64,000 nt of DNA from JABMMZ01 sp044341025 (lineage in GTDB: Bacteria; Bacteroidota; Bacteroidia; NS11-12g; UBA955): positions 16,095-80,094 of the forward strand of contig JBIISM010000012.1 in the NCBI GenBank assembly GCA_044341025.1, in the 5' to 3' direction. Each line of letters opens with the position of its first letter. The stretch's first letter is position 1. Of this stretch, positions 18,767 to 26,877 are shown one piece after another. Position numbers and translations under genes: made by a program. The notes under the pieces are model-generated. The model was not told the origin of the DNA. It worked only from the letters and a program-made list of their open reading frames with translations, and did not search any database.

Positions 18767-19411
18767 TTAGTTGTTTGGGTGACCGGCATTAATCCATTTT
18801 GTGACGGCTATAATATCGCAATCTGATATTGGAGAAGTACCCTGAGGCATGGCAGAATAACCGGATTGCTGTTTGATAGAACCCAATAAGCGTGTATTTG
18901 TAACCGCTTTTACAACCCCATTGTAATTACTCAAATCGTATTGCCCACCAGAATAGTTTGCAGAGTGGCAGCCAACACACCATTTGTCCATTAATGGCTG
19001 AATGCGGGCTGCGTATGTAAAAGTCGAATCGCAGGTGTTGCAATTGGCCGTATTTTCGGCACCCGCTTTTATCCAAGCCTTTATGGTGCTTTTTTCCAAT
19101 TGGGTTAATTGAACTGAATTAGATGGTGGCATGGATCCAGAATTTATTTCTGTGTAACATTCGCTAGACATTGGTTTTCCTGCCTTCACACCCTTCATAA
19201 TGCCATTGTAATTTGTCAAATCTAAGTCCTCCTCCTTATCAATTGCATTGTGGCAACCAGATTGAGAACACTTGCTCACGAAAATTGGAAGCACATCTTC
19301 CTGAAAGCAATAGCTCGGAACCGGAGTGTCGTATGTACAAGATTGGTAAACCAAAGGTGTAAGAGCCAATAGCAATACGATGGCGACGCGGGCAAAACGA
19401 AATTTAAACAT
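18767..19411 (-). CDS. Lipoprotein with two cytochrome c-like domains
   Basis: 214 residues. The N-terminus is a lipoprotein signal (LTPLVYQSC). Two tandem modules share a plan: heme site, then a (D)LxNYNGxxK strand, then a Met-Pro ligand loop, then a KxWIxAG helix. Module 1 has an atypical CX4CH heme site (CSQSGCH) and MPPSN; module 2 has a canonical CXXCH site (CVGCH) and MPQGT. The layout resembles planctomycete-type and DUF-type cytochromes common in Bacteroidota. Likely a periplasm-facing electron carrier; partners are not in the window. Confidence 0.75.
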   Translation of the reverse strand: MFKFRFARVAIVLLLALTPLVYQSCTYDTPVPSYCFQEDVLPIFVSKCSQSGCHNAIDKEEDLDLTNYNGIMKGVKAGKPMSSECYTEINSGSMPPSNSVQLTQLEKSTIKAWIKAGAENTANCNTCDSTFTYAARIQPLMDKWCVGCHSANYSGGQYDLSNYNGVVKAVTNTRLLGSIKQQSGYSAMPQGTSPISDCDIIAVTKWINAGHPNN

Positions 19412-19470
19412 ATTAATCTATATTTTCTTAGGCAAATATCAAGCCATTTATTTAATCATAAAAATGAAAT

Positions 19471-19507
19471 TATTAAAAAAAGTCGACACCCTTAAGTATC
19501 GACTTTT
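19471..19507 (-). terminator. Rho-independent terminator of carB
   Basis: Minus-strand hairpin with arms AAAAGTCGA / TCGACTTTT and a following T-run, 24 bases after the carB stop. Confidence 0.8.
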
Positions 19508-19530
19508 CTAAATTATCTAATGATTGAATT

Positions 19531-22347
19531 CTAACGACTCAAATACATGCTTTTCTTGCTGTAGATTTCTCTGAACCCTGGATCTTTTATGTCTTTAACA
19601 AACAAGATTGATTCTCCAGTACTCTTCATCTCTGGACCAAGCTCTCTGTTTACATTCGGGAATTTATTGAAAGAGAACACTGGCAATTTAATGGCCAAGC
19701 CTTCCAATTTGCGCTCAATGGTAAAGTCTTTCAATTTATGCGTTCCCAACATGATCTTAGTTGCAATATTGATGTAAGGCACTTGGTATGCTTTGCATAT
19801 AAATGGAACAGTTCTACTCGCACGTGGATTCGCCTCAATCACATACACTTTCTCGTCTTTAATGGCGAACTGTATGTTCAACAAACCTCTTATGTTCATT
19901 GAAAAAGCCAACTTCTTGCTGTACTCTTCCATTTTGTCCATTACATTTTGACTCAAAGAGAATGGTGGCAATACCGCAGAACTATCTCCTGAGTGAATAC
20001 CGGCAGGCTCTATGTGCTCCATCATACCAATGACATGGTAATCCTCACCATCGCAAATCACATCGCACTCAGCTTCTTCAGCACGGTCTAAGAAATGGTC
20101 GATCAAAACCCTGTTGCCAGGTAAGTCGCCCAACAAACCGATCACCGCGTTTTCTAGATCTTCGTCGTTGATTACAATTTTCATTCCTTGACCGCCCAAT
20201 ACATAACTCGGACGAACCAGTACCGGATAACCCACTTCGTGTGCAATTTTAACTGCATCCTCTGCTGTTTCAGTTACACCGTATTTTGGGTAAGGAATGT
20301 TCATTTCTTTCAACAAGTCGCTAAACAAACCACGGTCTTCACTCATGTCCATATCTGGGAACGAGGTTCCAATAATTTTAATGCCGCGCTCGTGTAATTT
20401 CTCCGCCAATTTCAAAGCGGTTTGACCGCCCAATTGAACAATCACACCTTCTGGTTTTTCCAATTCGATGATTTCCCAAATATGCTCCCAATACACTGGC
20501 TCAAAATACAACTTGTCTGCCATGTCGAAATCGGTACTCACTGTCTCAGGATTGCAATTCACCATAATGGCTTCAAAGCCTGCTTCTTTGGCAGCCAACA
20601 AGCCGTGTACGCAGGAATAATCAAATTCTATACCTTGACCAATGCGGTTAGGACCACTGCCCAATACCACAATTTTCTTTTTATCGCTTACAGCACTTTC
20701 GTTCTCACCCTCAAAACAAGAGTAAAAATAATTGGTAGGCGAAGGAAACTCTGCTGCACAAGTATCAACCATTTTATAGGTACGTGTAATGCCCATGCCT
20801 TTGCGTTTGGCATACACATCATCTTCAGTGCAGTTCTTTATTAAGTAAGCAATTTGATAATCGCTATACCCTTTGCGCTTGGCTGTGCGCATTAAGTCCA
20901 TTGGCAAGGTCTCTAAAGTAAAACGTCTAATTTGTTTTTCAGTATTCACCAAGTCGAGTATTTGCTCTAAATACCAGCGGTCAATACGCGTTAATTTTTG
21001 AATGGTGGTTAAAGGAACCCCCAATTCAATGGCATCTTTTAAGTGGAACAAACGGTCCCAGCTTGGGTTCTCCAAACTGTGGGCTATTTCTTCCAAATTT
21101 CTTATTCCGGTACCATCGGCACCCAAACCGAATTTGCGAATCTCCAAAGACTGACAAGCTTTTTGCAAAGCCTCTTGGAAACTACGGCCAATGGCCATTA
21201 CCTCTCCCACCGATTTCATTTGAAGACCCAATTGTTTGTTGGCACCTTTAAATTTATCGAAGTTCCATCTTGGAATTTTTATGATCACATAGTCAATGGC
21301 CGGTTCGAAGTAGGCAGAAGTGGTTTTGGTTACAGGATTTTTCAATTCATCCAAGTTGTAACCAATGGCCAATTTAGCAGCAATCTTTGCAATGGGATAA
21401 CCCGTTGCTTTTGAAGCCAAGGCCGATGAACGCGATACACGCGGATTGATCTCAATGGCAATAATTTCTTCGTCTTCAGGATTCACAGCAAATTGCACAT
21501 TGCAACCCCCTGCAAAATTCCCTATGCTGCTCATCATTAAAAAAGCCATGTTGCGCATGCGTTGGAAACAGGTGTCGCTTAAGGTCATTGCAGGCGCAAT
21601 GGTTATACTGTCGCCGGTATGAATTCCCATTGGGTCAAGATTTTCTATGGTGCAAATTACCGCAATGTTGTTGTTGTTGTCGCGCAAAACCTCAAGCTCG
21701 TATTCTTTCCATCCAAGAACCGCTTGCTCAACCAATACTTCATGGGTTGGAGAGGCTTCTAGTCCGGCGCGCAAAGCACCTTCTAATTCGTCTTTTGTCT
21801 TTACAAATCCACCACCGTAACCCCCTAGGGTAAACGACGGACGAATAACCAAGGGATAACCAATTTCTTGCGCAATTTCTTTGCCTTCTAGAAACGAATT
21901 GGCAGTTCTGCTGGTAGCAACACCAATACCAATGTCTATCATCAATTGACGAAACAACTCACGGTTTTCGGTTTTCTGAATCGCCGCGGTGTCCACACCA
22001 ATTATACGGATATTGTATTTCTCCCAGATGCCTAAATCTTCGGCCTCAATACAAAGGTTCAACGCCGTTTGTCCACCCATGGTAGGCAGCACCGCATCGA
22101 TCTGTCTTTCTTGTAAAATCTTTTCAATTGACTCAACAGTTAGTGGCCATAAATACACATGGTCTGCAGTCACATTGTCGGTCATAATGGTCGCAGGATT
22201 GCTGTTGATAAGCGACACTTCAATTCCTTCTTCGCGCAGGGAACGGGCAGCCTGACTACCTGAATAGTCGAATTCGCAAGCCTGACCGATGATGATTGGT
22301 CCGCTGCCTATAATTAATACTGATTTGATGGAGGGGTCTTTGGGCAT
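19531..22347 (-). CDS. carB: Carbamoyl-phosphate synthase large subunit, lacking the allosteric domain
   Basis: 938 residues. Makes carbamoyl phosphate from ammonia, bicarbonate and two ATP for arginine and pyrimidine synthesis. Two ATP-grasp halves are visible: the first opens with KSVLIIGSGPIIIGQACEFDYSG, the second with KKIVVLGSGPNRIGQGIEFDYS near residue 555. The protein ends soon after the second half (YSKKSMYLSR), so the MGS-like regulatory domain of ~130 residues found in the 1073-residue E. coli enzyme is absent. The small subunit (carA) is not adjacent. Confidence 0.95.
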   Translation of the reverse strand: MPKDPSIKSVLIIGSGPIIIGQACEFDYSGSQAARSLREEGIEVSLINSNPATIMTDNVTADHVYLWPLTVESIEKILQERQIDAVLPTMGGQTALNLCIEAEDLGIWEKYNIRIIGVDTAAIQKTENRELFRQLMIDIGIGVATSRTANSFLEGKEIAQEIGYPLVIRPSFTLGGYGGGFVKTKDELEGALRAGLEASPTHEVLVEQAVLGWKEYELEVLRDNNNNIAVICTIENLDPMGIHTGDSITIAPAMTLSDTCFQRMRNMAFLMMSSIGNFAGGCNVQFAVNPEDEEIIAIEINPRVSRSSALASKATGYPIAKIAAKLAIGYNLDELKNPVTKTTSAYFEPAIDYVIIKIPRWNFDKFKGANKQLGLQMKSVGEVMAIGRSFQEALQKACQSLEIRKFGLGADGTGIRNLEEIAHSLENPSWDRLFHLKDAIELGVPLTTIQKLTRIDRWYLEQILDLVNTEKQIRRFTLETLPMDLMRTAKRKGYSDYQIAYLIKNCTEDDVYAKRKGMGITRTYKMVDTCAAEFPSPTNYFYSCFEGENESAVSDKKKIVVLGSGPNRIGQGIEFDYSCVHGLLAAKEAGFEAIMVNCNPETVSTDFDMADKLYFEPVYWEHIWEIIELEKPEGVIVQLGGQTALKLAEKLHERGIKIIGTSFPDMDMSEDRGLFSDLLKEMNIPYPKYGVTETAEDAVKIAHEVGYPVLVRPSYVLGGQGMKIVINDEDLENAVIGLLGDLPGNRVLIDHFLDRAEEAECDVICDGEDYHVIGMMEHIEPAGIHSGDSSAVLPPFSLSQNVMDKMEEYSKKLAFSMNIRGLLNIQFAIKDEKVYVIEANPRASRTVPFICKAYQVPYINIATKIMLGTHKLKDFTIERKLEGLAIKLPVFSFNKFPNVNRELGPEMKSTGESILFVKDIKDPGFREIYSKKSMYLSR

Positions 22348-22360
22348 GATTAAAATTTGG

Positions 22361-22368
22361 CAAAAATA
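22361..22368 (-). promoter_or_regulatory. -7 box (TATTTTTG) for carB
   Basis: Perfect consensus on the minus strand, 13 bases upstream of the carB ATG. The same TATTTTTGC string precedes korA and gcvP. Confidence 0.65.
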
Positions 22369-22426
22369 ACTCTAATTTTCGTTAAAAAATAAGGTTGTGG
22401 AAAAGTAGAGCAATGATCGTTTGGGG

Positions 22427-22558
22427 CCCATTTCCGGCTGTGCATTTTAGCCTGAAGGTTTTCTGAGGCCGCTGCAATTCCGCGCCAAAGGCTTACTGCC
22501 GCCCGCCTTGCCACAGAAGCAGCTTTGGCTCAGAAAAACCTTCAGGGCTGCCATTTCC
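22427..22558 (+). repeat. Structured dispersed repeat, copy A
   Basis: Fills the centre of a 400-base gap between carB and the MntA-like gene. Both ends carry CCATTTCC. A long imperfect inverted repeat (22451-22467 with 22529-22546; arm CCTGAAGGTTTTCTGAG) encloses the conserved core GGCTTACTGCCGCCCGCC. Copies B and C at 43475 and 63482 share the flanks and the core but have different arm sequences. The element is noticeably richer in G+C than its surroundings. No ORF is supported. Confidence 0.7.
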
Positions 22559-22734
22559 ATCCGGGGTGCATCGAAAATACCAAATCGTACAATTCTTTGG
22601 AAACGACACTTTATTTTTAAGTGAAGAGTGCTACGATTGTTACAGCCATATTTATGTGAGGGAGAAGTAAAAAAGAATCGTATTTAATATTTTAGTTTCA
22701 CAGCTTGATTTTATCAAAATGAAGTTTTTTTTCT

Positions 22735-22742
22735 TAAATTTG
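22735..22742 (+). promoter_or_regulatory. -7 box (TAAATTTG) five bases before the MntA-like gene
   Basis: Perfect TAnnTTTG match. Only five bases separate it from the ATG, so the transcript would be leaderless or nearly so. Confidence 0.6.
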
Positions 22743-22747
22743 CCCTG

Positions 22748-23047
22748 ATGGGCATCGTTGACTTACATATAACAGACTTGAAAAAACTTTGTGTCTTGCA
22801 CAATGTCGAAACAATGTATCTGTTTGGGTCTGCACTCAATCCAAACTACAACAACAATAGTGACATTGATTTCCTTGTAAAATTCAAATCAATTGATTTG
22901 GCGAAATATTTCGACAATTACATGGATTTAAAAGTAAATCTAGAAAAATTATTAGGCCGAAAAATTGACTTGTTGGAAGAGCAAACTCTGAAAAATCCAA
23001 TTTTAATAAATTCAATAAATAAATCTAAAGCACTTATTTATGGATGA
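22748..23047 (+). CDS. mntA: MntA-like minimal nucleotidyltransferase antitoxin
   Basis: 99 residues. The nucleotidyltransferase signature is intact: FGSALNPNYNNNSDIDF gives GS followed ten residues later by DxD, with a third acidic residue in KIDLLEE. Partner proteins of this type AMP-modify and so silence the HEPN ribonuclease encoded beside them (MntA-HepT, type VII toxin-antitoxin, established for homologues). It overlaps the HEPN gene by eight bases. The ATG at 22748 is the only start compatible with a complete fold. Role in abortive defence or plasmid-like stabilisation is inference. Confidence 0.85.
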   Translation: MGIVDLHITDLKKLCVLHNVETMYLFGSALNPNYNNNSDIDFLVKFKSIDLAKYFDNYMDLKVNLEKLLGRKIDLLEEQTLKNPILINSINKSKALIYG

Positions 23048-23399
23048 AAGAATCCTTAAATGGCTTTATGATATTCAATTTTCAATAAATGAAATAGATG
23101 CCTTTTTCAATGAAGTAGAAAAGGATTTCTTTCAATACAAAAGTAACACCATGCTAAAAAGAGCTGTTGAAAGGAACCTTGAAATTATAGGCGAAGCCGT
23201 TAATAGGATTATAAACCGCGACAATCTTTACACTGAAAAAATCAGCAACGCAAAAGCCATTATTGGTCTAAGAAATCAAGTTATTCATGCCTATGACAGC
23301 ATTTCAGATGAGAACATTTGGTCAATTCTAATTAAACACCTTCCAAAACTGAAAATCGAAATTGATGAATTAATAAAACTTAATTCACTTAGGCCTTGA
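23040..23399 (+). CDS. hepT: HepT-like HEPN ribonuclease toxin
   Basis: 119 residues, all helical. The HEPN catalytic motif RX4H with the following tyrosine is present as RNQVIHAY near residue 81; in characterised HepT this tyrosine is the site modified by MntA. The RAVERNLEIIGEAVNRI helix is typical of the family. Overlap with the upstream nucleotidyltransferase gene implies coupled, balanced synthesis. The pterin dehydratase gene begins 53 bases later and is probably unrelated in function. Confidence 0.85.
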   Translation: MDERILKWLYDIQFSINEIDAFFNEVEKDFFQYKSNTMLKRAVERNLEIIGEAVNRIINRDNLYTEKISNAKAIIGLRNQVIHAYDSISDENIWSILIKHLPKLKIEIDELIKLNSLRP

Positions 23400-23452
23400 A
23401 ATTAACAAATAACTAGTCCTTCTGTAACAACTTACCCATTAATTATATAACT

Positions 23453-23734
23453 ATGCAAAAACTAAACGAAAAAGAAATTGAAGAAAGAATGAAGGAAATT
23501 AATTCAACATGGTTGATAGAAAATGATTTTATCAGCAAAGAATTCCTTTTTAAAGATTTTGTACAAGCCTTTGCTTTTATGACCACTGTTGCCGAAATCG
23601 CTGAAAAATTGCAGCACCACCCCAATTGGGAAAACGTGTACAACAAGGTACATATTTCTTTAAGCACCCATGATGCCGGCGGATTAACCGATAAAGATTT
23701 TGAATTGGCGAAAGAAATTGATTTAGCGATATAA
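23453..23734 (+). CDS. 4a-hydroxytetrahydrobiopterin dehydratase (pterin-4-alpha-carbinolamine dehydratase)
   Basis: 93 residues, normal length for the family. Dehydrates 4a-hydroxytetrahydrobiopterin formed by aromatic amino acid hydroxylases. The core motif is HHPNWENVYNKVHISLSTHD, followed by GLTDKDFELAKEID. No aromatic amino acid hydroxylase lies nearby. Confidence 0.9.
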   Translation: MQKLNEKEIEERMKEINSTWLIENDFISKEFLFKDFVQAFAFMTTVAEIAEKLQHHPNWENVYNKVHISLSTHDAGGLTDKDFELAKEIDLAI

Positions 23735-23932
23735 AACACAATACTGATCGAAAAGCAATAGCCTTTGTTTGAATCCAATTCTTTTTAACAAAAAACCAGC
23801 GGAGTTGTTTCTCATCTAATGGGGCTCTTGCATCTTGGCCTTGCATCCCCTAAATTTGAATCCATCAACGCCAAAATGTCCTAACACTGAATTTTCAGTT
23901 AAGGAGAACATGGCGTATTTTAATATAAAAAT

Positions 23933-23975
23933 AAACCCTATCCCGAAAGCTTTCGGGAGCTAAACCCTATACCCC
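23933..23975 (+). repeat. Telomere-like repeat around a perfect palindrome
   Basis: AAACCCTAT and AAACCCTATACCCC flank the 18-base perfect palindrome TCCCGAAAGCTTTCGGGA (23941-23958). Related CCCTAAACC strings occur after bglB and after tadA. Located just before the methyltransferase start. Confidence 0.6.
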
Positions 23976-23984
23976 ACATACCCC

Positions 23985-24785
23985 ATGCATCCTGAACCTG
24001 ACTACCTACAAGTAAACCGAGATTCTTGGAACCAAAGAACCCAAGCGCACATCAATTCATCCTTTTATGATTTGCCTAAATTCAGAGAAGGAAATTCATC
24101 TTTGAATGACATTGAATTGGAACTATTGGGCGATATTAAAGGCAAGTCTATATTGCATTTGCAATGCCATTTCGGACAAGACAGTATCTCGCTTAGCCGC
24201 ATGGGTGCACATGTTACGGGGATTGACCTTTCAGACAAAGCGATAGACCAAGCGCGTATTTTAGCAAAAGAGTTAAACGTAACCACTGAATTTATTTGCT
24301 GTAATATCTACGACTTACCCCAACATTTAAACCAGACTTATGACATCGTTTTTACCAGCTACGGAACCATTGGTTGGTTGCCCGACCTGGATGCTTGGGC
24401 CAATATTGTTTCTCAATATTTAAAGCCAAAAGGTCAATTTATATTTGTTGAATTTCACCCCGTGGTGTGGATGTTCGATGACGATTTTGAAACCATAGGC
24501 TACAACTATTTCAACGAAAAAGCCATTGTAGAAACTGAGCAAGGTACTTATGCAGATAGAAAGGCGGACTTGACACTTAAACACATTACCTGGAACCATC
24601 CTCTTTCAGAAGTATTTGGAAGTTTGTTGAAGGAGAACCTTGCAATAAAATCATTTAATGAATTCGATTATTCTCCTTATAATTGCTTTAACAAAACCAT
24701 AGAAATAGCAGCAAATAAATTCCGCATAGCGCATTTATCGAACAAAATCCCCATGGTTTATGCATTGGTCGCTAAAAAAAATTAA
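23985..24785 (+). CDS. Class I SAM-dependent methyltransferase
   Basis: 266 residues. The SAM-binding motif I variant is LHLQCHFGQDSISLSRMGA, followed by the acidic motif VTGIDLSDKAID and the FTSYGTIGWLPDL segment. The fold is clear but the substrate cannot be read. Family members of this size in Bacteroidota are usually annotated only as methyltransferase domain proteins. It is followed by a 157-base gap with a perfect palindrome before the cyanophycin-synthetase-like gene. Confidence 0.85.
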   Translation: MHPEPDYLQVNRDSWNQRTQAHINSSFYDLPKFREGNSSLNDIELELLGDIKGKSILHLQCHFGQDSISLSRMGAHVTGIDLSDKAIDQARILAKELNVTTEFICCNIYDLPQHLNQTYDIVFTSYGTIGWLPDLDAWANIVSQYLKPKGQFIFVEFHPVVWMFDDDFETIGYNYFNEKAIVETEQGTYADRKADLTLKHITWNHPLSEVFGSLLKENLAIKSFNEFDYSPYNCFNKTIEIAANKFRIAHLSNKIPMVYALVAKKN

Positions 24786-24873
24786 TATTGAAAAGTCTAT
24801 GCCTATATGAAAAATAGAATAAATGGCATAATCACAATCCTAAATTACATACCATCAAGCATTTCGAAAACTT

Positions 24874-24901
24874 AATCTTAATTTTTTAAAAAATTAAGAT
24901 T
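24874..24901. promoter_or_regulatory. Perfect 28-base palindrome upstream of the CphA-like gene
   Basis: Arm AATCTTAATTTTTT and its exact complement with no spacer. It lies 28 bases upstream of the -7-like TTAATTTG, where an activator or repressor could bind. It could instead act as an AT-rich terminator for the methyltransferase gene. Confidence 0.45.
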
Positions 24902-24929
24902 CAAGGCATAGAAACCAAAGTATTATCAA

Positions 24930-24937
24930 TTAATTTG
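24930..24937 (+). promoter_or_regulatory. Probable -7 box (TTAATTTG) for the CphA-like gene
   Basis: Seven of eight matches to TAnnTTTG, five bases before the GTG start. Confidence 0.4.
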
Positions 24938-24942
24938 CAACT

Positions 24943-26721
24943 GTGAAAATACTGTCTATTCAAGCTTTAAGAGGGCCCAATTACTGGAGCCATACCAACC
25001 CAAAACTGATACAAGTTAGACTTGAATTGAATGAACCCTACAACTTTCAGGAAGAATCGCTTTATAACTTTGAAGCTCAAATAAAACAAAATCTACCCGA
25101 ACAGTTTCAAATTCAAAAAACCGATGAAAACCATCTTGCAGTTTTATTTTGTGCCACTGCCTTGGCATTGCAAAATTCGAAGGTAAACCATTTAGATTTC
25201 TATACCATAAAGGCAACACAAACAGCAGGCATATTCAATGTCGTGTTTGCTTACCACAATGAAAGAGCAGGCAAACAAGCGGTTAAATCGGCTCAGGCAT
25301 TAATTGAAGCTTTGCAAGAAGGAAAATCGCCCAATTTCAACATTGAACAAACACGCATCGGCGCGCTAATTGAACTTGAAAAAAACAGCGAAGAATTAGA
25401 CAATCTAATTGACCAAGCCAAAAACAGAAACATTCCTTTTTTGCCTGCTGAAGATGAATTCCCTGCTCAGTTTGGTTACGGAATAAACAGCATAAATATT
25501 GAGATTGATAAACTGCCTGAATCGATTAACAGCATTTTCCCCCGAGAAAACACAGGACGAATTCCAATTATAGCTATTAGTGGCAGCAATGGCAAAACCA
25601 CGAGCACAAGACTTACTGCACACATTTTAAAAACCGCTGGACATTGTGTTGGCTACACCACCAGCGATGGCATCTACATTGATGGGGAGCTAATTGATGA
25701 AGGTGATACCACTGGTCCTACAAGTGCACAAATTGCTTTGCGCAACAAAAACATTGACATAGCAGTCCTTGAAACCGCAAGAGGTGGAATTGTTCGCGCT
25801 GGCTTGGGCTTTGACCTCTGCGATTTAGCCCTATTGACCAATGTGCAAGGCGACCATTTGGGTATCTCTGATATTGACACCGTTGAAGAGTTAAACCAAG
25901 TAAAAGCAGTTATCATTAAAGCCTTAAAAAAAGAAGGAACTGCCATATTAAATGCAGACAATGAAAACACCATAGCGATAGGTGAAAAAACAGAAAACAA
26001 AATAGCCTGGTTTAGTTTATACCCTAAAAATCCCCTTATTTTAAACGGGATCAATAAAGGCATTCCCGTGGCATATGTTGAAGATCAAATTCTATACCTA
26101 CAAGCGGGACAAACAAAAAACAAAATAGCCTCGCTTTCAGAAATTCACATTACGTTTAATGGCAGTTTGAAATTCATGACCCAAAATGCTATGGGTGCTG
26201 CACTGAGCGCATTCTTATTCGGCATTGATACTGAAACAATAGGCAAAGCGCTTAGAACATTTTTCCCTTCGCAAGAACAAACACCGGGAAGAATGAACCT
26301 ATTTGAGGTCAAAGGCAAAACAGTTCTGATTGACTTTGCTCACAACCCCGATGGATTTGAAGGCGTACGCGATTATTTGGCAACAGTAAAATCGCCGATG
26401 AAAATTGGCATTATCGTTGGTACAGGCGACCGACTTGAATCTGACCTCATCCGCAACGGAGAATTAGCAGCCGAAATGTTTGACCACATCATAATCCAAC
26501 AAAAAAAATTCTTAAGGGGTAGAACTGCCGAATCAATTATTGACAGCCTTCGCCAAGGCATATTAAAGGTAAACCCTAACGCCAAATGGGAAAAAATTGA
26601 CGACGAAGCAGAAGCACTGCAGTACGCGCTATCAATGGCGCCGGAAGGCAGTATTATAACTGCTTTGAGCAATGTTTTAAACCAGCCTTTTGAACTCATT
26701 AAGCACTACCAAAACGAATAA
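24943..26721 (+). CDS. Cyanophycin-synthetase-like ligase lacking the ATP-grasp domain (N domain + Mur-ligase domain)
   Basis: 592 residues from GTG 24943. The opening MKILSIQALRGPNYWSHTNP matches the start of cyanophycin synthetase (CphA), which makes the Asp/Arg storage polymer. Residues ~165-185 retain the phrase RNIPFLPAEDEFPAQFGYG that in CphA precedes the ATP-grasp domain. Then, without the ~260-residue ATP-grasp body, the protein passes to FPRENTGRIPIIAISGSNGKTT and a complete Mur-ligase-like domain: P-loop, GDTTGPTSAQIAL, ETARGGIVRAGLGF, NVQGDHLG, DFAHNPDGFEG. CphA is normally ~870-900 residues. The domain that adds aspartate to the backbone is therefore missing, while the one that adds arginine remains. 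No cyanophycinase gene is adjacent. Product unknown; calling it cyanophycin synthetase would be misleading. Confidence 0.85.
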   Translation: MKILSIQALRGPNYWSHTNPKLIQVRLELNEPYNFQEESLYNFEAQIKQNLPEQFQIQKTDENHLAVLFCATALALQNSKVNHLDFYTIKATQTAGIFNVVFAYHNERAGKQAVKSAQALIEALQEGKSPNFNIEQTRIGALIELEKNSEELDNLIDQAKNRNIPFLPAEDEFPAQFGYGINSINIEIDKLPESINSIFPRENTGRIPIIAISGSNGKTTSTRLTAHILKTAGHCVGYTTSDGIYIDGELIDEGDTTGPTSAQIALRNKNIDIAVLETARGGIVRAGLGFDLCDLALLTNVQGDHLGISDIDTVEELNQVKAVIIKALKKEGTAILNADNENTIAIGEKTENKIAWFSLYPKNPLILNGINKGIPVAYVEDQILYLQAGQTKNKIASLSEIHITFNGSLKFMTQNAMGAALSAFLFGIDTETIGKALRTFFPSQEQTPGRMNLFEVKGKTVLIDFAHNPDGFEGVRDYLATVKSPMKIGIIVGTGDRLESDLIRNGELAAEMFDHIIIQQKKFLRGRTAESIIDSLRQGILKVNPNAKWEKIDDEAEALQYALSMAPEGSIITALSNVLNQPFELIKHYQNE

Positions 26722-26853
26722 TTTCTACAAGAAAAACTTTTATGAATTATTTTTTTACAAAAAGTTTAATTATAAAGTATTACCTAACAAATAATTACAC
26801 AAAGCTTTTTAAAAAAACACTCTTTGCTCAAACATTTAACAAGTGTATTGGTT

Positions 26854-26861
26854 TATATTTG
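26854..26861 (+). promoter_or_regulatory. -7 box (TATATTTG) for the NmrA-like gene
   Basis: Perfect consensus, 16 bases before the ATG. TATATTTG also precedes the DUF1569, Fic and 30231 lipoprotein genes and YfhO. Confidence 0.65.
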
Positions 26862-26877
26862 ATGAACTTATACACAA

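Noticed and set aside
22427..22558. Integron attC site
   Set aside because: The imperfect hairpin is suggestive, but no core-site sequences (RYYYAAC/GTTRRRY) in the right places, no cassette and no integrase are present.
22748..23399. Genomic island around the toxin-antitoxin-like pair
   Set aside because: No integrase, transposase, tRNA or flanking direct repeat was seen; neighbours are housekeeping genes of similar composition.
24943..26721. Call as a complete cyanophycin synthetase
   Set aside because: The ATP-grasp domain is missing and the protein is about 300 residues too short.
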